Source: Cristatella mucedo
Lineage: Eukaryota; Bryozoa; Phylactolaemata; Cristatellidae
Assembly: GCA_009760855.2 (NCBI GenBank)
Contig: WPIO01000122.1
Coordinates: 588,001-652,000 of the forward strand
Reading direction: 5' to 3'
DNA: 64,000 nt
Of the stretch, positions 22,507-33,919 are shown piece after piece. The translations under genes and the position numbers were made by a program. Within the stretch, counting starts at the first letter, position 1, and each line of letters opens with the position of its first letter. Under the pieces are notes generated by a model. It was given only the letters and a program-made list of their open reading frames with translations, did no database searches and was not told the origin of the DNA.

Positions 22507-22567
22507 ACCAAGTGTAATTCAAATGTAATGTCATGTCAGCTTCGTGCATAGCACTTCATGAACTTAC
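22373..22567. repeat. Duplicated segment, copy 1, carrying an expanded (CA)n
   Basis: This segment matches 23175-23308 along its length (catgtaac.acttc, actcactg, tttttcaatg, cattgagtga, accaagtgtaattca, cagcttcgtgcata). Copy 1 holds a CA array of about 60 bp (22446-22506) at the point where copy 2 has only a few CA units. Confidence 0.8.
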
Positions 22568-23174
22568 ATTACATAACACTTTATGCATATTACGTCGTGC
22601 ATAGCACTTAATTATGCCAAGTGAAACCTGTACACGGTGCCCCATATTGTACCAATATACGTATGGAGATAACATGACAAGCAATCGAGGCAGTAGTCTG
22701 CGATCCTGCACTGGTAAGCAAGAACTTTTTTAACTTCGCAAGTATGGTACACAATCATAAATGTGAACTGCCATAAACAGATTGCTGCTTCTGAGATTGC
22801 AAGTATGGCACGTCACTGATCAATGGTGCTACTGACTGAGACAGATATGAATAAAACACAACGACAGAGCACATTCGGAACCGTGAACCGACCAATATCC
22901 CACTCCCAGTATATCTTGGATACAAGCACGTTAGTATGCATGAGACCTCTCATGAGCATAAGCTAACACAGACCAATCATTGGAGCCACCAGCACAGCAG
23001 ACCCACTGATGAATGCGAAAGAGACCACCTCAAAAAGCTACTTTCACCATATATCAACCTGTGAAAGCAGATGTCTACATTCTCACGATACAAACTTAGA
23101 CGGGTGGGTCGTTCTGTCTGCCACACTTATCAGCAAGGTCACCATGGAATGGTATAATACTAGACTCGACTGAA

Positions 23175-23308
23175 GCATGTAACCACTTGATCACTGTAAC
23201 CACTTGACTCACTGATAGCTTTTCAATGCCATTGAGCATTGAGTGATACTCACACACCAAGTGTAATTCATAGACCTCAGCTTCGTGCATAACACTGCAG
23301 TGACTTAC
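23175..23308. repeat. Duplicated segment, copy 2, without (CA)n expansion
   Basis: The partner of 22373-22567, same orientation, about 800 bp downstream. The minus frame across it (23290-23096) has no motif and is judged non-coding. Confidence 0.8.
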
Positions 23309-25979
23309 TGTAAATTGCAGATGCTACAACGATGAGGCAGCCAAACGACAAGTCAATTGGCCGAAAGCACAGCTTTGTGACAAATGCAGTGCAGCAGATC
23401 CAAAAGTAAATGAAGCAAGGTCAAGTTGGGCGCCATCCTCGTATAGGTAGGGTGTAATGTAATCGCGAACCTGGTTGAGGAACAGCAAGCATGCTCAATA
23501 ATAATACATGATATTAACGAGCAACGTATATTCGGTGCTACAAAAACACTTTAAGAAAGGCATGCATAAACCAGCCCGGTAAATACACACCAGGCTTGCC
23601 AAACGCTTCTCCCTAAAACGCAGTGACACAGATTATTGCTATGTCAAAGCTGGCTGGGCAGCTGGGGAACACCAGCAAAATAAATGCTGAGCTCAGTCAG
23701 ATGATAAATCGGAGCTAGAACGGCACTTCCAGAGACAAAGTTTGTGCTCGAGCTAATAATATTACCAAGAAAAGATCGCAGCTGTAAGCAGTGACGACGC
23801 TGCAGAGTTGTAGAGCTTCATCTGGGGAATCATGTTAACCCTGCATCTGGCTAAAGCCAATCTGAGCAGCAGCACCGGCTGGGCATGGTCAGTGTAACTG
23901 TCAACCATTAAACTAGCACGTTGAGATACGGTCGGTTAGCCGGAAGCCCGACGAAGCCTAAAGCTCGTGCAGTTTAGCCGTACTCTGCTCCTGATTCAAG
24001 CAAGGGTGAAGTCCACTTAGCTAGCAGCCAACGTGCATGAGCCTCAGGTACACGACTGTCGCAGGTGAAGCCGGATGACAGTGAGCCAGCAACCGCTGCG
24101 AGAATGCTGATGTTCCTTAACATACGTCCACGACGGCACGTTCACTATCTGCCAGCAGTAAGCTGTACATTAGCGGGTTACGCTCACAAACCTGCATCTG
24201 CAGAATGCGGAAATACCAGCACCAGCTACTTCCTTGTCGGTGATCGCTCTAACAGCCGGTTAGGGGCGTACCGGATGCGGCCTAGTTCAGCTAATATGCT
24301 TCCTCAGGTGCTGGACTCCCAGCCGAGGGGTGGTTCTCTCTCGTTCTTATGGCCCTTATTACGTGATACAGTGGATACAAAATTTCTAAAAATGAGAAAA
24401 CTATCGATAGACGCTTTGCTTGTTCAGCGTCAGCTAGCACCTAGCAAAAGTGGGTGCCCTGTAGTCTTTAGGCTGTGCCCGAATGGCCAACCAGGATGCA
24501 GTCCTCCTGCTTAGCCTATTAACCAGCAGTGGCCCAGCCCGGAGCACCCTGGCATCCCAGACCCGGTAGTCAGGCAGGCCGCCCCACGACACTTACGAGC
24601 GTGCTCACTGTTGCTACTTCTGCCGCTCTGTTCCGCTAGTCAAAACTTACTACTAATGAATGTGTAATGCTTGGCAGTATTTCGTCTTATATAAACACAA
24701 ACGGTTTTTGGGGGTAAGGCCGGCAGTATTGGGAGTTATCCCCCAAAATGGCCGTCAATAGGGGAGTTGTCCCTCCAAAAGCATGTTTATAAAATATTGT
24801 ACTAAGACCAGTAAACTGATTGGCATGAAAATTGGCACGAAGAACACTGGTAGCATTTCCTATCGTTCGATGTATAATAGCTGGTTTTGACCTTCTTATG
24901 ACCTTTAAAAGTTCAAGGTCACGTATAGCACTGCTGGTTATTTCAGTTCCAAATTTTTTCGGATTAAAACGTAATTGTAGAAATATGGCAAACCACTTAA
25001 AAAATGCAAGACAATCGACTGGAGACTCACCACTCACAAAAAACTTTTAAAAAAAATTTGACATCTTAAACTGTTGACTATCACGAACGCACCCACAGAC
25101 ACTTTGTCACAGGCACATTATATGTATACACACCCATCATGCATACATGTGGAGGGGTGAGTTTAGAGGCAGGTGAGCTCCACCTATATTCCAAGTTTCA
25201 CATAGATCGGTGCAGTATCGACCAAGTTGTAGAATTTACCAGGTACCATGTACTACTGCTGTGACAGCACTCAGAGAAGCTAACTTAAAGGTGCCAAAGG
25301 TACATGTAGGTGACATGGAATAACAAGTGTTACTATATTTGTCGCAATACAACATTGAAACACATACTTAGGAGCATGTACTTCGAATTTCACGTTGATT
25401 GGATCACAAGTAGCCTACCTGTGACATTTTTACGCCATGTGAGATCAAGGATGACAAAGGCTTAGCACAACAAACACAGCCAGTTTTCACCAAAACAAGT
25501 CAATCTACTGAGGTCCAATACGCATGCGAGAAGGCTGGAATGATTCTGTAACTACAATCAATCATACATTCCAAAGTTTTAAAGATGTCGGATCATCATT
25601 TTAGGAGATATGACATAAATGACAGCAGGCATTGGACCGTCGTATGCAGATAAACTTGAGAACTCCAAGGTAGAACCAAGAGGCAGCACTAGGAAACGCT
25701 ATAATCACACGAACAATTCAATAAATACATAAATATGGATCTTAGGAATAGGTCGACCTAACAAGTACCTTATACAGCCTAAGCAGATCATATCCGCGAT
25801 AGGTCTCATACGGCAGGCCGGCAATCCAGGGTACAGCCGGGCGGCTCACCGGCATTCGCCAATACAAATATCTAACTAGTAACGACATAAATGAGAACTT
25901 GAAATCACCTAGATTTCCTTGAATAGAAATGAATCAACATTTTCAGACTGGCTTCCAGTACACGACGCACTAGTTCAAT
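23309..25979. other. Intergenic or 5' intron segment with an unexplained 149-codon plus frame
   Basis: From about 23.8 to 24.6 kb the sequence is GC-richer than its surroundings, and a plus frame of 149 codons (24065-24514) is open, Ser/Arg/Pro-rich and without a domain. From about 24.8 to 25.7 kb the text consists of diffuse, non-coding repeat-like phrases (gttcaaggtcac; ccaagtttcacatagatcgg). No exon with a phase-1 donor for the receptor gene was found. Confidence 0.4.
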
Positions 25980-26560
25980 CCAAATCACCACGCTGACCGG
26001 CCGCCGAACAAAGGACCACTCGCGGCCGTCGCCTCGCGCGTTATGGCGGCTACAGGAACTGGATCAGCTGTCCCAGGATTCATGCGGTGCCGTGATAATG
26101 GACTCCTTAGTTACGGCGGCACCGGCAGCAGTAAATTGTCAATACATTATCCCTAATGTTCGTCTACTGGCCGAACGACAGTCACTTCCGGTTTGTGATC
26201 TAATGTAAACATACCAATGTAAGCAAGTTTCAGCCTGGTGCAGTGGGCCTTGGAATGCCGTTTACCGACGGTTGCTATGGGCGGGGCGGGGAAGCAGAGG
26301 CGTGACTAGGCACCCTGCCGATAGGGGGTTTACTCTTTTATCATCTTGTTGTACTACCAGTCGGACGTGTGATCTCGAGGGGCGTGTCATTTACGGAAAT
26401 TCTTTGCGTTTTATCATTTCCCAGTTATTTTTTAAGGGTCCGTTTAGGGCTGAATAGCTTGTATTCGCAGAGTTCACCAGAAAACCGCAGTTCCGGTTCA
26501 GTTATTTTTCAAACAAAATTATTTTGTTGACCTCGATGTACGACTTCCGGTTTAGATACG
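25980..26560. promoter_or_regulatory. CpG-rich segment with three CTTCCGGTT-like sites (candidate promoter)
   Basis: Bases 25985-26130 are locally rich in CpG and GC (ggccgccg, gcggccgtcgcctcgcgcg, ggcggcaccggc) in an otherwise AT-rich window. Close by are three matches to the ETS-type core TTCCGGTT, at about 26186, 26490 and 26544. It lies about 4.3 kb upstream of the first receptor exon that I can see, on the correct side for a minus-strand start. No TATA box or first exon was identified, so the promoter role is inferred from composition only. Confidence 0.35.
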
Positions 26561-26706
26561 TCTTACATAATAATTTTATTGACCATGTTCCAGTCATCTT
26601 ACAACCACCAAAATTTGAGCTTGCAATTATAACTAGTTTATCTTTAATGCGCGAATTTCAAATTAATTGACCATTTTTGTGGACCTACCTCCTTATTTCG
26701 GAGGCT

Positions 26707-26785
26707 ACCCGGTTAAAGGTTAAACGGGTTCTCTAACTGTTTGCGTGACTGCGATAAAGCAGTCACGGTCGGGGCGGCCTGACCG
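26707..26785. repeat. Run of three adjacent hairpins
   Basis: ACCCGGTTA / TAAACGGGT (26707-26729, 8 of 9 pairs); GTGACTGC / GCAGTCAC with a GATAAA loop (26745-26766, perfect); CGGTC / GACCG (26766-26785). Three stems in under 80 bp is unlikely by chance in this composition. Function unknown; it could be part of an element end or a structured transcript. Confidence 0.6.
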
Positions 26786-27059
26786 ACTCATTATTTGATG
26801 CACCAGAAGCTACAGATCAGCCCGGTCTGCACGCCTCATAACTGCCAGTCTCGCAAATTACTATTAATGTGCGATTAGCTAAGTAGTGCCCTACTTATTG
26901 AAAAAGAAGTCTCCTGCGATAGGAATCAAGAGGTCACTGTGTGTTGTTAGGGTAAAATACTGCTAATATATACCCACTCAGAAGTAGTGCTGTTAAGTTT
27001 ATGTGAGCAATCATCCTCACTTCTGTAACTCACTGCTTGCCAGTTTATAAAAATGCATC

Positions 27060-27330
27060 TAGTGATCACCGCATCTAGTGGGTCCCTGTAATTCGTACTT
27101 TATACGCTTGAGTGCACTAACAATTCCATTGAAGCACACTTGACACTTGCATGCTGACCATGTGACTGTCACCCCTAACCTTGTTTATTCTTGTTGTCTA
27201 TCAAGCATGCTACCACTAAGCAATTGATCGCGTTTCCTTGGCAGCGAATGCAAAGCGCTTAGAAATAGGCTGAGTTCTCTGAGAGCACTTTATCAAATTT
27301 ATTATTAATAATATTATTATTATTATTAGC
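27060..27330 (+). mobile_element. LINE-A 3' UTR fragment
   Basis: The fragment contains tagtgggtccctgtaattcgt, tcacccctaacc, atcaagcatgctaccacta, the hairpin arms caaagcgcttag and gagagcactttatcaa, and a tail of TTA units. It is moderately diverged. Confidence 0.8.
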
Positions 27331-27369
27331 AGTCACGAACAGCACGAGACTGCTGTGAGTGATGCCACC

Positions 27370-27560
27370 CACAAGTTTCGCCACATTTGAGAGTGCCTAA
27401 AGTGGGTCAGCTGTTCTCGGCCAAAAAACGGGTAATGGCAGGGCAAGGCAGGTAGATCCAACGGGCTGTAGTGTGTAGTGTGCCGCAATGTAGTGTGCCG
27501 CAATGTCTTTTGCTGTTGTAGTTAGTGAAGAACATTGAAGCAAATGTACATGCTTCACAT
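27370..27560 (-). mobile_element. Non-LTR element C-terminal fragment (matches the 50.6-kb relic)
   Basis: ctgttctcggcc followed by ggcaggtagatccaac aligns with ctgttctcggctc and ggcggatccaac at 50.6 kb. On the minus strand it reads V-G-S-T-C-L-A and W-P-R-T-A-D-P-L, a degraded C-terminal block of the same family. Confidence 0.45.
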
Positions 27561-27964
27561 TCGGCCAATAAGTAAAGCCATTAGGCTTGGGAAGTGCCAT
27601 CCTACAAATGCGTACTATATTTTGCGTCTTCTGCAGCGATTGATCGAGCTCTCATATGCGTATGCATTGAGAGTAATACAGGTAGAGTCAGGTATGCCGT
27701 TCAAGTTCACCGGCTATGACTCATTGAGACTCCACATGAGCTGCCACCGCAGGAGCACTATTCTACCCAGGCTAGGTTCGGTTGGCTGGGACAGGACAGT
27801 TGTAATGTGGTAAGTATCACCAGCTAGGCCAACATTCGAACTATGACATGGCCGGATGTGCGGTGACGAGAGGTCACCGGGGCTCTTGGGTTGGAGAAGT
27901 TGGCCGAGGAAATCGTGCTCCTGGACGCTCCGGGTCTAGCCGAGTTATGCACCTGGATAGAGTT

Positions 27965-28445
27965 CATACGCTGACCCACAAGGCCCGCCACGGCTTGGCT
28001 CCTTTGTACCTAGCTGAACTGCTGCATCAGTTTCAGCCTGTTCGCGCCCTCAGGTTCTGTGTGGACAATAAATTAGCTGTCCCATTCCTCAGCTTAAAGA
28101 CAGTTGGCGACAGAAGCTTTAGCTCTGCAAGTCCTAGACTGTGGAACTTGCTTCCACAATTCTTACGCAACGACATCTACTCTCCAACTGCCGACTATGG
28201 CACATCTTTTTCAGAGGTCCTAAACTGCTACTTCCATGCTACTCACTACCTCAACTGCTCTCCTAACTCTGCTATGCTTCCCACTTTCTCTTTGTTGCGT
28301 GAGACGAAGTCTGTTGGCTACCGAATGCGTACCGAAAGCCGCTTAGGCTGTGAGTGTGCTATACAAAACTCTCCTGCGTAACACCCACATGGTCATTATG
28401 ACTTTGTGGAGTTACAGACGGGGATACATTGCACTACATTACATA
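27965..28445 (+). mobile_element. LINE-B 3' end
   Basis: Starts abruptly at acgctgacccacaaggcccgc and runs open through R-H-G-L-A-P-L-Y-L-A-E-L-L-H-Q-F-Q-P, D-R-S-F-S-S-A-S-P-R-L-W-N and the L-L-R-E-T-K-S-V-G-Y-R-M block to a TAA at about 28379. It ends in ggggatacattgcactacatt. An ATG-initiated frame from 27848 fuses unrelated upstream sequence to it by chance. Confidence 0.85.
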
Positions 28446-28734
28446 AGTGGTGGCAAGATCTGGCGATTCGGCCACGCACGCAAGGCAATGAGTGCCCAAG
28501 GCTCGAGCGATGCTGGATAGCACGCTCATTTTTGTCTTGTATATTCCGCTTTCCCCGTGTAGCGAGTTCGTGTTGTGATAGCAGGGCTATCGGGCGAAGC
28601 CACAACAAACTGAGGGTGAGGTCCTGGCACAATTTAAGATGGTTTGAAATAAACGAGGTCTGTTCATTCGTGATGCTTCCTATCGTTAGTTGGTGGCATC
28701 GGTGAAGTTATAAAGTGTCGCCTTGAAAATCGAA

Positions 28735-29620
28735 GAGATGGTCATGTATAACCCTCCGGCTGAGTTTAAATTTGAATTGCTGGCGTTATGAATGGCTTGG
28801 AGACATTGTTCTTGCCATTATTTGACGGCAACAAAGTTGACGGCGGATGAACAGAAAGAACAGATAAGTGCTCTTGTACGCAATGGGGGTGCATGCCCAA
28901 GCGACATTCGAAACCTTCATCAATGAGGTCGACCAAGTGAAGACGTTGGATTTCATCTTGGGAAAAGTTAATAATTTCATACCGCGAATCAATGTTATCC
29001 ACGATCCAGCTACGTTCAACCACCCCTGTCAACATCCTGGGAAATATACCGAGGCATTCACTACTTGATTTAGCTTCGCACTGCGGATACGGCGAGATGA
29101 TAATGAGTCGGTCCGAGATCACCTGGTTATGGGCTTGTCAGACCTCAAACTTTCAGAAGTCCTGAATCGAATCCCGACCTTACGTTAACTGTTGCAGTAC
29201 AAAAGGCGCGTCAGAGGTGGACGTAAAACCACTGCTGAGTCTACAGCACCCGGTTTCAGATGTCTCTAAGGTTCGTCGACGACCACAGTCCACTGACTGT
29301 CCTAAGCCCTCTGACTTAGAGGCTAGCAGCCACACAGACCGTAGTAGAGCTAAGCTTTTCGAAGACGTAAAAGAAGCTAACAGCTGCCGGAAATGTAACT
29401 CTGCTCACTCTCCTGTACACTGCCCAGCACGCTGCCGCTGTTGCAATATATGTGGAAAGTTGGACCACTATGCTGTGACTTGCAAATCACCCATACAACC
29501 TCATGCTAAAATAAGAATGATCACGACTGAATCCGACAGACAGAACTACACCGTGGATCCCGTTACAATGGGAATGATTTCTATTCCTGGACGCCGGGTC
29601 TACAATAATCAGTGATCGAG
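28735..29620 (+). pseudogene. Gypsy gag remnant with zinc-knuckle region
   Basis: Translation in shifting plus frames gives a gag-like capsid (N-F-I-P-R-I-N-V-I-H-D, F-N-H-P-C-Q-H-P-G, L-V-M-G-L-S-D-L-K-L-S) and, in the open frame 29217-29615, a double cysteine cluster (C-R-K-C, H-C-P-A-R, C-N-I-C-G-K, H-Y-A-V-T-C) of the type seen in gypsy gag proteins. Several stops (near 29066, 29187 and elsewhere) make it non-functional. Confidence 0.7.
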
Positions 29621-31285
29621 AAAAAGACTTTGCTTCTAAATGTGTCGTCGTCTTCAATATTTTATAATTTTAAAATCTAATATTTAACCTACTCTCACAT
29701 TCCCATCGTCTAAGGATTGTTTAGTAGCTTTTAGATATTTATTATTTCTTTCTTACTAAGACTGGAGTCCAAGGAGCCTAATAGGGTAAGAATTATGCAT
29801 CTCTAACAATTCTACATAGGTATCCCGGCTTCGATATTGTAGAATGCTTATACCTAACCAACCACGGGTGACAGTAGTTGAATGCTAAAAAAGTCCGTGA
29901 CACGCTGTCGTAACCTTTACAGATGAGCAATAACTGCCCGATGGCATCATTCAGGCTAGACAGAACCTGTTGCCCTCTGCCAGCCTCGATTAATTGCACT
30001 TGCCAACCGGGTGCACGAGAACTGCTCGGCTGAAAACGTCTTTGATCTAGAGGAGTTACCGAGAGAGGCAGCAGTGAAGTGACGTAGGAAGAGCTTAGCA
30101 CGAGCCGGGAGGCTCAAATAGCCATCTGTCGTATTTCTGACTTTATCATCAGTCTCATTCCCTCAGGAATGGCTGATTAATGTCGGCAGGCATCGTAACT
30201 CTATAGTTCTGACTAGATTTTCAATAAGTGGCGCAAATCAGGCTGAAGGTCGTCTTTGTCATGGTCGTCACTGCCAGCCGTTAGAAAATTGCCGGACCCG
30301 TTTCTTTTAGGATTAGGGGGTGGTAGGGCTTTTCACGCCAGCAATCGGAGCCAAGGAGAAAGCCCGAGCCAGTACCCGGAGATTTCTTTGGACGGTCATG
30401 CCGCAAAATAATCGTATGTATTTCGTGTTTTTTGTGTAAGTTTGTTTGTGACCGAGGTTCCTGCGTAGGGATGCGGAGCTGTAAACTTGGTTTAGAGTCT
30501 GGCGACGCGACAGAGTGAGTGTCTGCAATAGAGCCGAGCCACTGTGGCGGGCCAAAACAAAGTGACCAGTCAGGAGAGGCCTTGCTTACCTGGTGGTCTT
30601 GGGAGCAGACATAATTCGGCTGCCCATAAACGCGCCTCATATCATTAGGCGGTGGAAGTGGTGATGTTTTAGTGTACCACTGAGTATCAAAAAGCTTGAA
30701 AGACGGCTAAGTGTAACCTTCCGGCGAAGTTTATGTTCGACGAACCGATAGTACGGACGACTTGAAAATTTCGTTTTTAGTCTTTATCATGGCTACCAAT
30801 TTGACTATGGGGGGAGGGGTAGGTTTCGGCTAGGCGCTCCGATGACAGGCAAGACCACGAAACTCTCCACAAGGTTTACTCTACAGAAATGACGTTGCGA
30901 CAAACTCTTTTCTCCAAGTGCAATGCATGCATGGGCATAGCAGACGAACAGCTTGTCTGCTCATGACTTGCAGAAGTAGAGTAGAGCTCAGGCGGGAAAT
31001 AATCTGCTGATCTCATTAAATGCACCAATTTCTCCACCCAATAAGCAGAAAGGATCCGGCTGCAGAGGCATCGTGCATTCACCCAATTTCCAAGCTAGGG
31101 CACGCCTTCACGATGGTGATTTCACGCCCATGAGAGGATCAAGACGTACAGAGAAGTACACTTTGAAGCGATTGAGGCCACAGGTGAAGCGATATTCCAT
31201 TACGTTAACTATGAGGTTGTCATGTTTAAGTTGTATTTCCTCATGGAGAAATTTGATGACTACCTCGTACTGTTAATAAATATCA
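29621..31285. other. Unassigned segment inside the Gypsy relic
   Basis: The expected protease and N-terminal RT are not recognisable here. Minus frames at 30101-29793 and 30640-30281 are open but carry no domain that I can name. The segment may be extremely decayed pol or another insertion. Confidence 0.35.
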
Positions 31286-32010
31286 TCCAAGTCTTGCAAG
31301 CTGTTTGGTTTTGCTGTCTGCCCTTTGGCATTACTAGGCGCCGGATATCTCCCAGCGACTGCAGTACGACCACTTGGATAAGATAGAAGGTGTACCTGTT
31401 TATGTGGACAAGGCTTTCGTGTACAGATACACGGCGGCTAAGCATGACTATATATTACGTCGTGTAGTTTCTGCAAATTACAAAGTTGGGCACACAGATG
31501 AAGTAAATGAGTATATTCAGCTAACCCACTATGATATTCTTAGGACATATATTAGATGCCATGGGCGTCCAGTAATCAGAAAAAATATAGAGGCAATCCA
31601 GGACCTCCCTGACCCGACCAACACAGCAGAGCTCAAGAGATGCTGTAGTTTGATTAACTACCTCGGCTGGTTTGTGCCAAATCTGGCCTCTCTCTTGACC
31701 CTAATACACGATCTGCTCTCGCCTGACTGTGTCTGGTATTGGGAGCACAATCAGAAGAAAGCATTCTGGGAAGCGAAGTAGCTCTTGACTACGGCATGGG
31801 TATTAGCTTCTTCCTAAACACAGAAATCACCATTTTGTCACTTCCGATGCCAATAGATACGATCTAGGTATTGGTGCCTTCTAGGTCCTAGGTGCTATTC
31901 AGGAGCAGTTCCGCGGATCGGGAGAGCACGATGTGCGACCAGTTGCATTTGCATTCCGAAAGTTACCTGGGGCTAAAACGAGATTAACTCAGATCGATTA
32001 ATAGTGGCCT
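31286..32010 (+). pseudogene. Gypsy reverse transcriptase/RNase H remnant
   Basis: C-L-P-F-G-I-T appears just before a frame break. The frame 31374-31781 continues with a catalytic region reduced to Y-V-D-K where Y-x-D-D is expected, then I-Q-D-L-P-D-P-T-N, I-N-Y-L-G-W-F-V-P-N-L, and L-L-S-P-D-C-V-W-Y-W, which is the thumb and connection of Ty3/Gypsy RTs. RNase H follows with R-P-V-A-F-A-F-R-K-L-P-G-A-K-T-R at about 31936. The lost catalytic Asp and the stops show that it is dead. Confidence 0.8.
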
Positions 32011-32504
32011 GGGGTGGTGTGGGCGTACAAGAACTCAGTCAGTTCCTTGTTGGTTTGCCTTTTTTCTAGCTTTGCTCATACCAGAAACTGCCTATTCCGT
32101 TACTTATGACTAAGTTCATGGACAAGGTTCCTGTTAGATGCATACCTAATTGATGCAGACCATGAGTTTAACCCTCACTCCGTGAAAGTACCTGGAAATA
32201 GCTTGGAAATAGCTGATACGCTGCCAAGAGTGCCACTGAATAGGAGTGTGGAGCACGACCATGCCGAAGTCTTAACGCCCTAAATAGTCACTGTTGCTGC
32301 TAACTTACGTTCAGGAGCTCGCTCGAGCAAAGTAATGTAGGCTAGTGCGGACGGTAACAAGCTTCGGGCTGGCAGTGAGTATTTGCTGTCAGGGTTGCCT
32401 AAATTGAGGAAAGGCCTACCGAAAACCTTGTGAAACTGCTTTGCCAGAAGTAACCATTTTTACGAGTCGATGTTAGACGATCCAATGGATATCATTCAAA
32501 GCCT

Positions 32505-33010
32505 GGAGGCTTTTCTTTTAGAGCGGATCTACGATGGCCACCAAGGAGAAATGTGGTGACCGAGCAAAGTCGTGCGTATACTGGCTAGACATTAGGCAAG
32601 GCGTTAATACATTTGTCGATGGTTGCAGCTTCTGTAAATACAAATAGAGGAGACAACGGCATGAACAACTCATCACGACAGTGTTGCCCAGTGCTACTTG
32701 GGAACGGGTCTCAGCCGATTTCTTTGAAAACGAGGTCGATTGCACATTTTTGTAGTCTACTTTTACTCCCGATATACGTAAATTACTCCAAATCGCCTAC
32801 GTAAGAACCGGCAACCGAATTACATACTATATTCGCTCTTTGAAGCCTACCAGAATCATTGTAGTCAGTAAATTCTCCACAATTCTTACATAACGAATTT
32901 GTTGATTTCCGCGAAATGATACAGGTTCAAGAACGTTACGAACAGCCCACAATTCCCCTTAGCTTTCGGAAAAGTAGAAATAGCTGTGCAAACTGCCAAA
33001 TCTATTTTGA
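32505..33010 (+). pseudogene. Gypsy integrase remnant
   Basis: R-I-Y-D-G-H-Q-G followed by the spacing of the HHCC zinc finger (F-V-D-G-C-S-F-C-K in another frame) is seen at 32520-32640. A tract W-E-R-V-S-A-D-F-F-E at about 32696 matches the start of the integrase core. Multiple stops and frame changes. Recognition rests on short motifs in the right order. Confidence 0.6.
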
Positions 33011-33919
33011 GGGAGACTGATCAAAGCCCGGCTCTAATAATTTAGAAGTCAACGGCATGTACCTCAACATTCTTTAGCCCAGCGGAAACTGACCAAGCGA
33101 CGACAAAATAGGACGAAGTTGCTTGTATTTCCTTGGAGCGGGTTGAACCCCAATGGTAGGCGACAAACAAGTGCAACAAAACAATAAAAGTGTATACGAA
33201 CTTCAGCTCAAATTCCATGACATCCGTCATTCCGCTCATGACCTTCCTCCACTTTAATTCGACCAACGGGTATTGGTGTGGCCTGATAGCGAAGACATCT
33301 CGAGCAAACATGGAATTGTGACAGCTTAAGCAAGTACACCTTGGTCATTTGTGTTTTGGATTGACAATACCAGCACACGTCGGGGGAACAGAAGACATAT
33401 TCGAACGACTGACACCGATCTACAGGTCACTAGCTGTGAATATCTTGGTACTTCCCTAAATCAACCGAACCCTGCAACAGCCGTTCAAGATTAGTCTTGA
33501 ATTACTGCCAATGAAACCCACAGTTTCCAATATCAAAATATACTATGTACATCTGGGACGATTGTAAACCAGTACGAATGCTTGATATTTGAAAGTGAGA
33601 ATTTATTTTTTCTGAACGGCAGTTGGGCTAGCAGAACGACCTATAAAAATGTAGTCTGATCTAGGGTTTCAGCCTAGAGGTGAGCTGCTGGCTCTTTACC
33701 ACCACGGTAGAGGGTTCGAGTCCTGCAGTAGGCAGTCCTTAACTGCTCGCTTCAAGAACTTGTTAATATATTCGTAATTCGATAGCTTTCTCAAATTTCA
33801 TGATGTAAGGCACTACCCATACCACTACCCTACTACCCCTTCACTACCCCCACCCTGGGAGACGACGACGGGTCTCTTCAATATGCACTCAAGTACTTCG
33901 CCCACTCCTTATGATTCCG
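33011..33919. other. End of Gypsy relic and spacer, with a tRNA-like head at about 33655-33745
   Basis: After about 33.56 kb no Gypsy part is recognisable. The text cagcctagaggtgagctgc ... ggtagagggttcgagtcctgc has box A-like and box B-like (ggttcgagtcc) elements at roughly SINE-head spacing. It does not fold as a full tRNA. It could be a third SINE type present once. Confidence 0.35.

Larger units (their letters stand above)
28450..33560 (+). mobile_element. Ty3/Gypsy LTR retrotransposon, heavily decayed
   Basis: The order of recognisable parts is gag, a CCHC-type knuckle, reverse transcriptase, RNase H and integrase, all on the plus strand and all broken by stops and frameshifts. This is the gene order of the Ty3/Gypsy class. 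The segment just right of LINE-B (about 28450-28690) could be the 5' LTR, ending near a tggtggcatc stretch that could act as a primer-binding site, but no matching 3' LTR was found. About 29.65-31.25 kb has no recognised part and may include a secondary insertion. Confidence 0.72.

Noticed and set aside
27848-28381. 177-codon frame beginning M-A-G-C-A-V
   Set aside because: Only the part from about 27968 is LINE-B coding sequence; the first 40 codons are unrelated flank read by chance.
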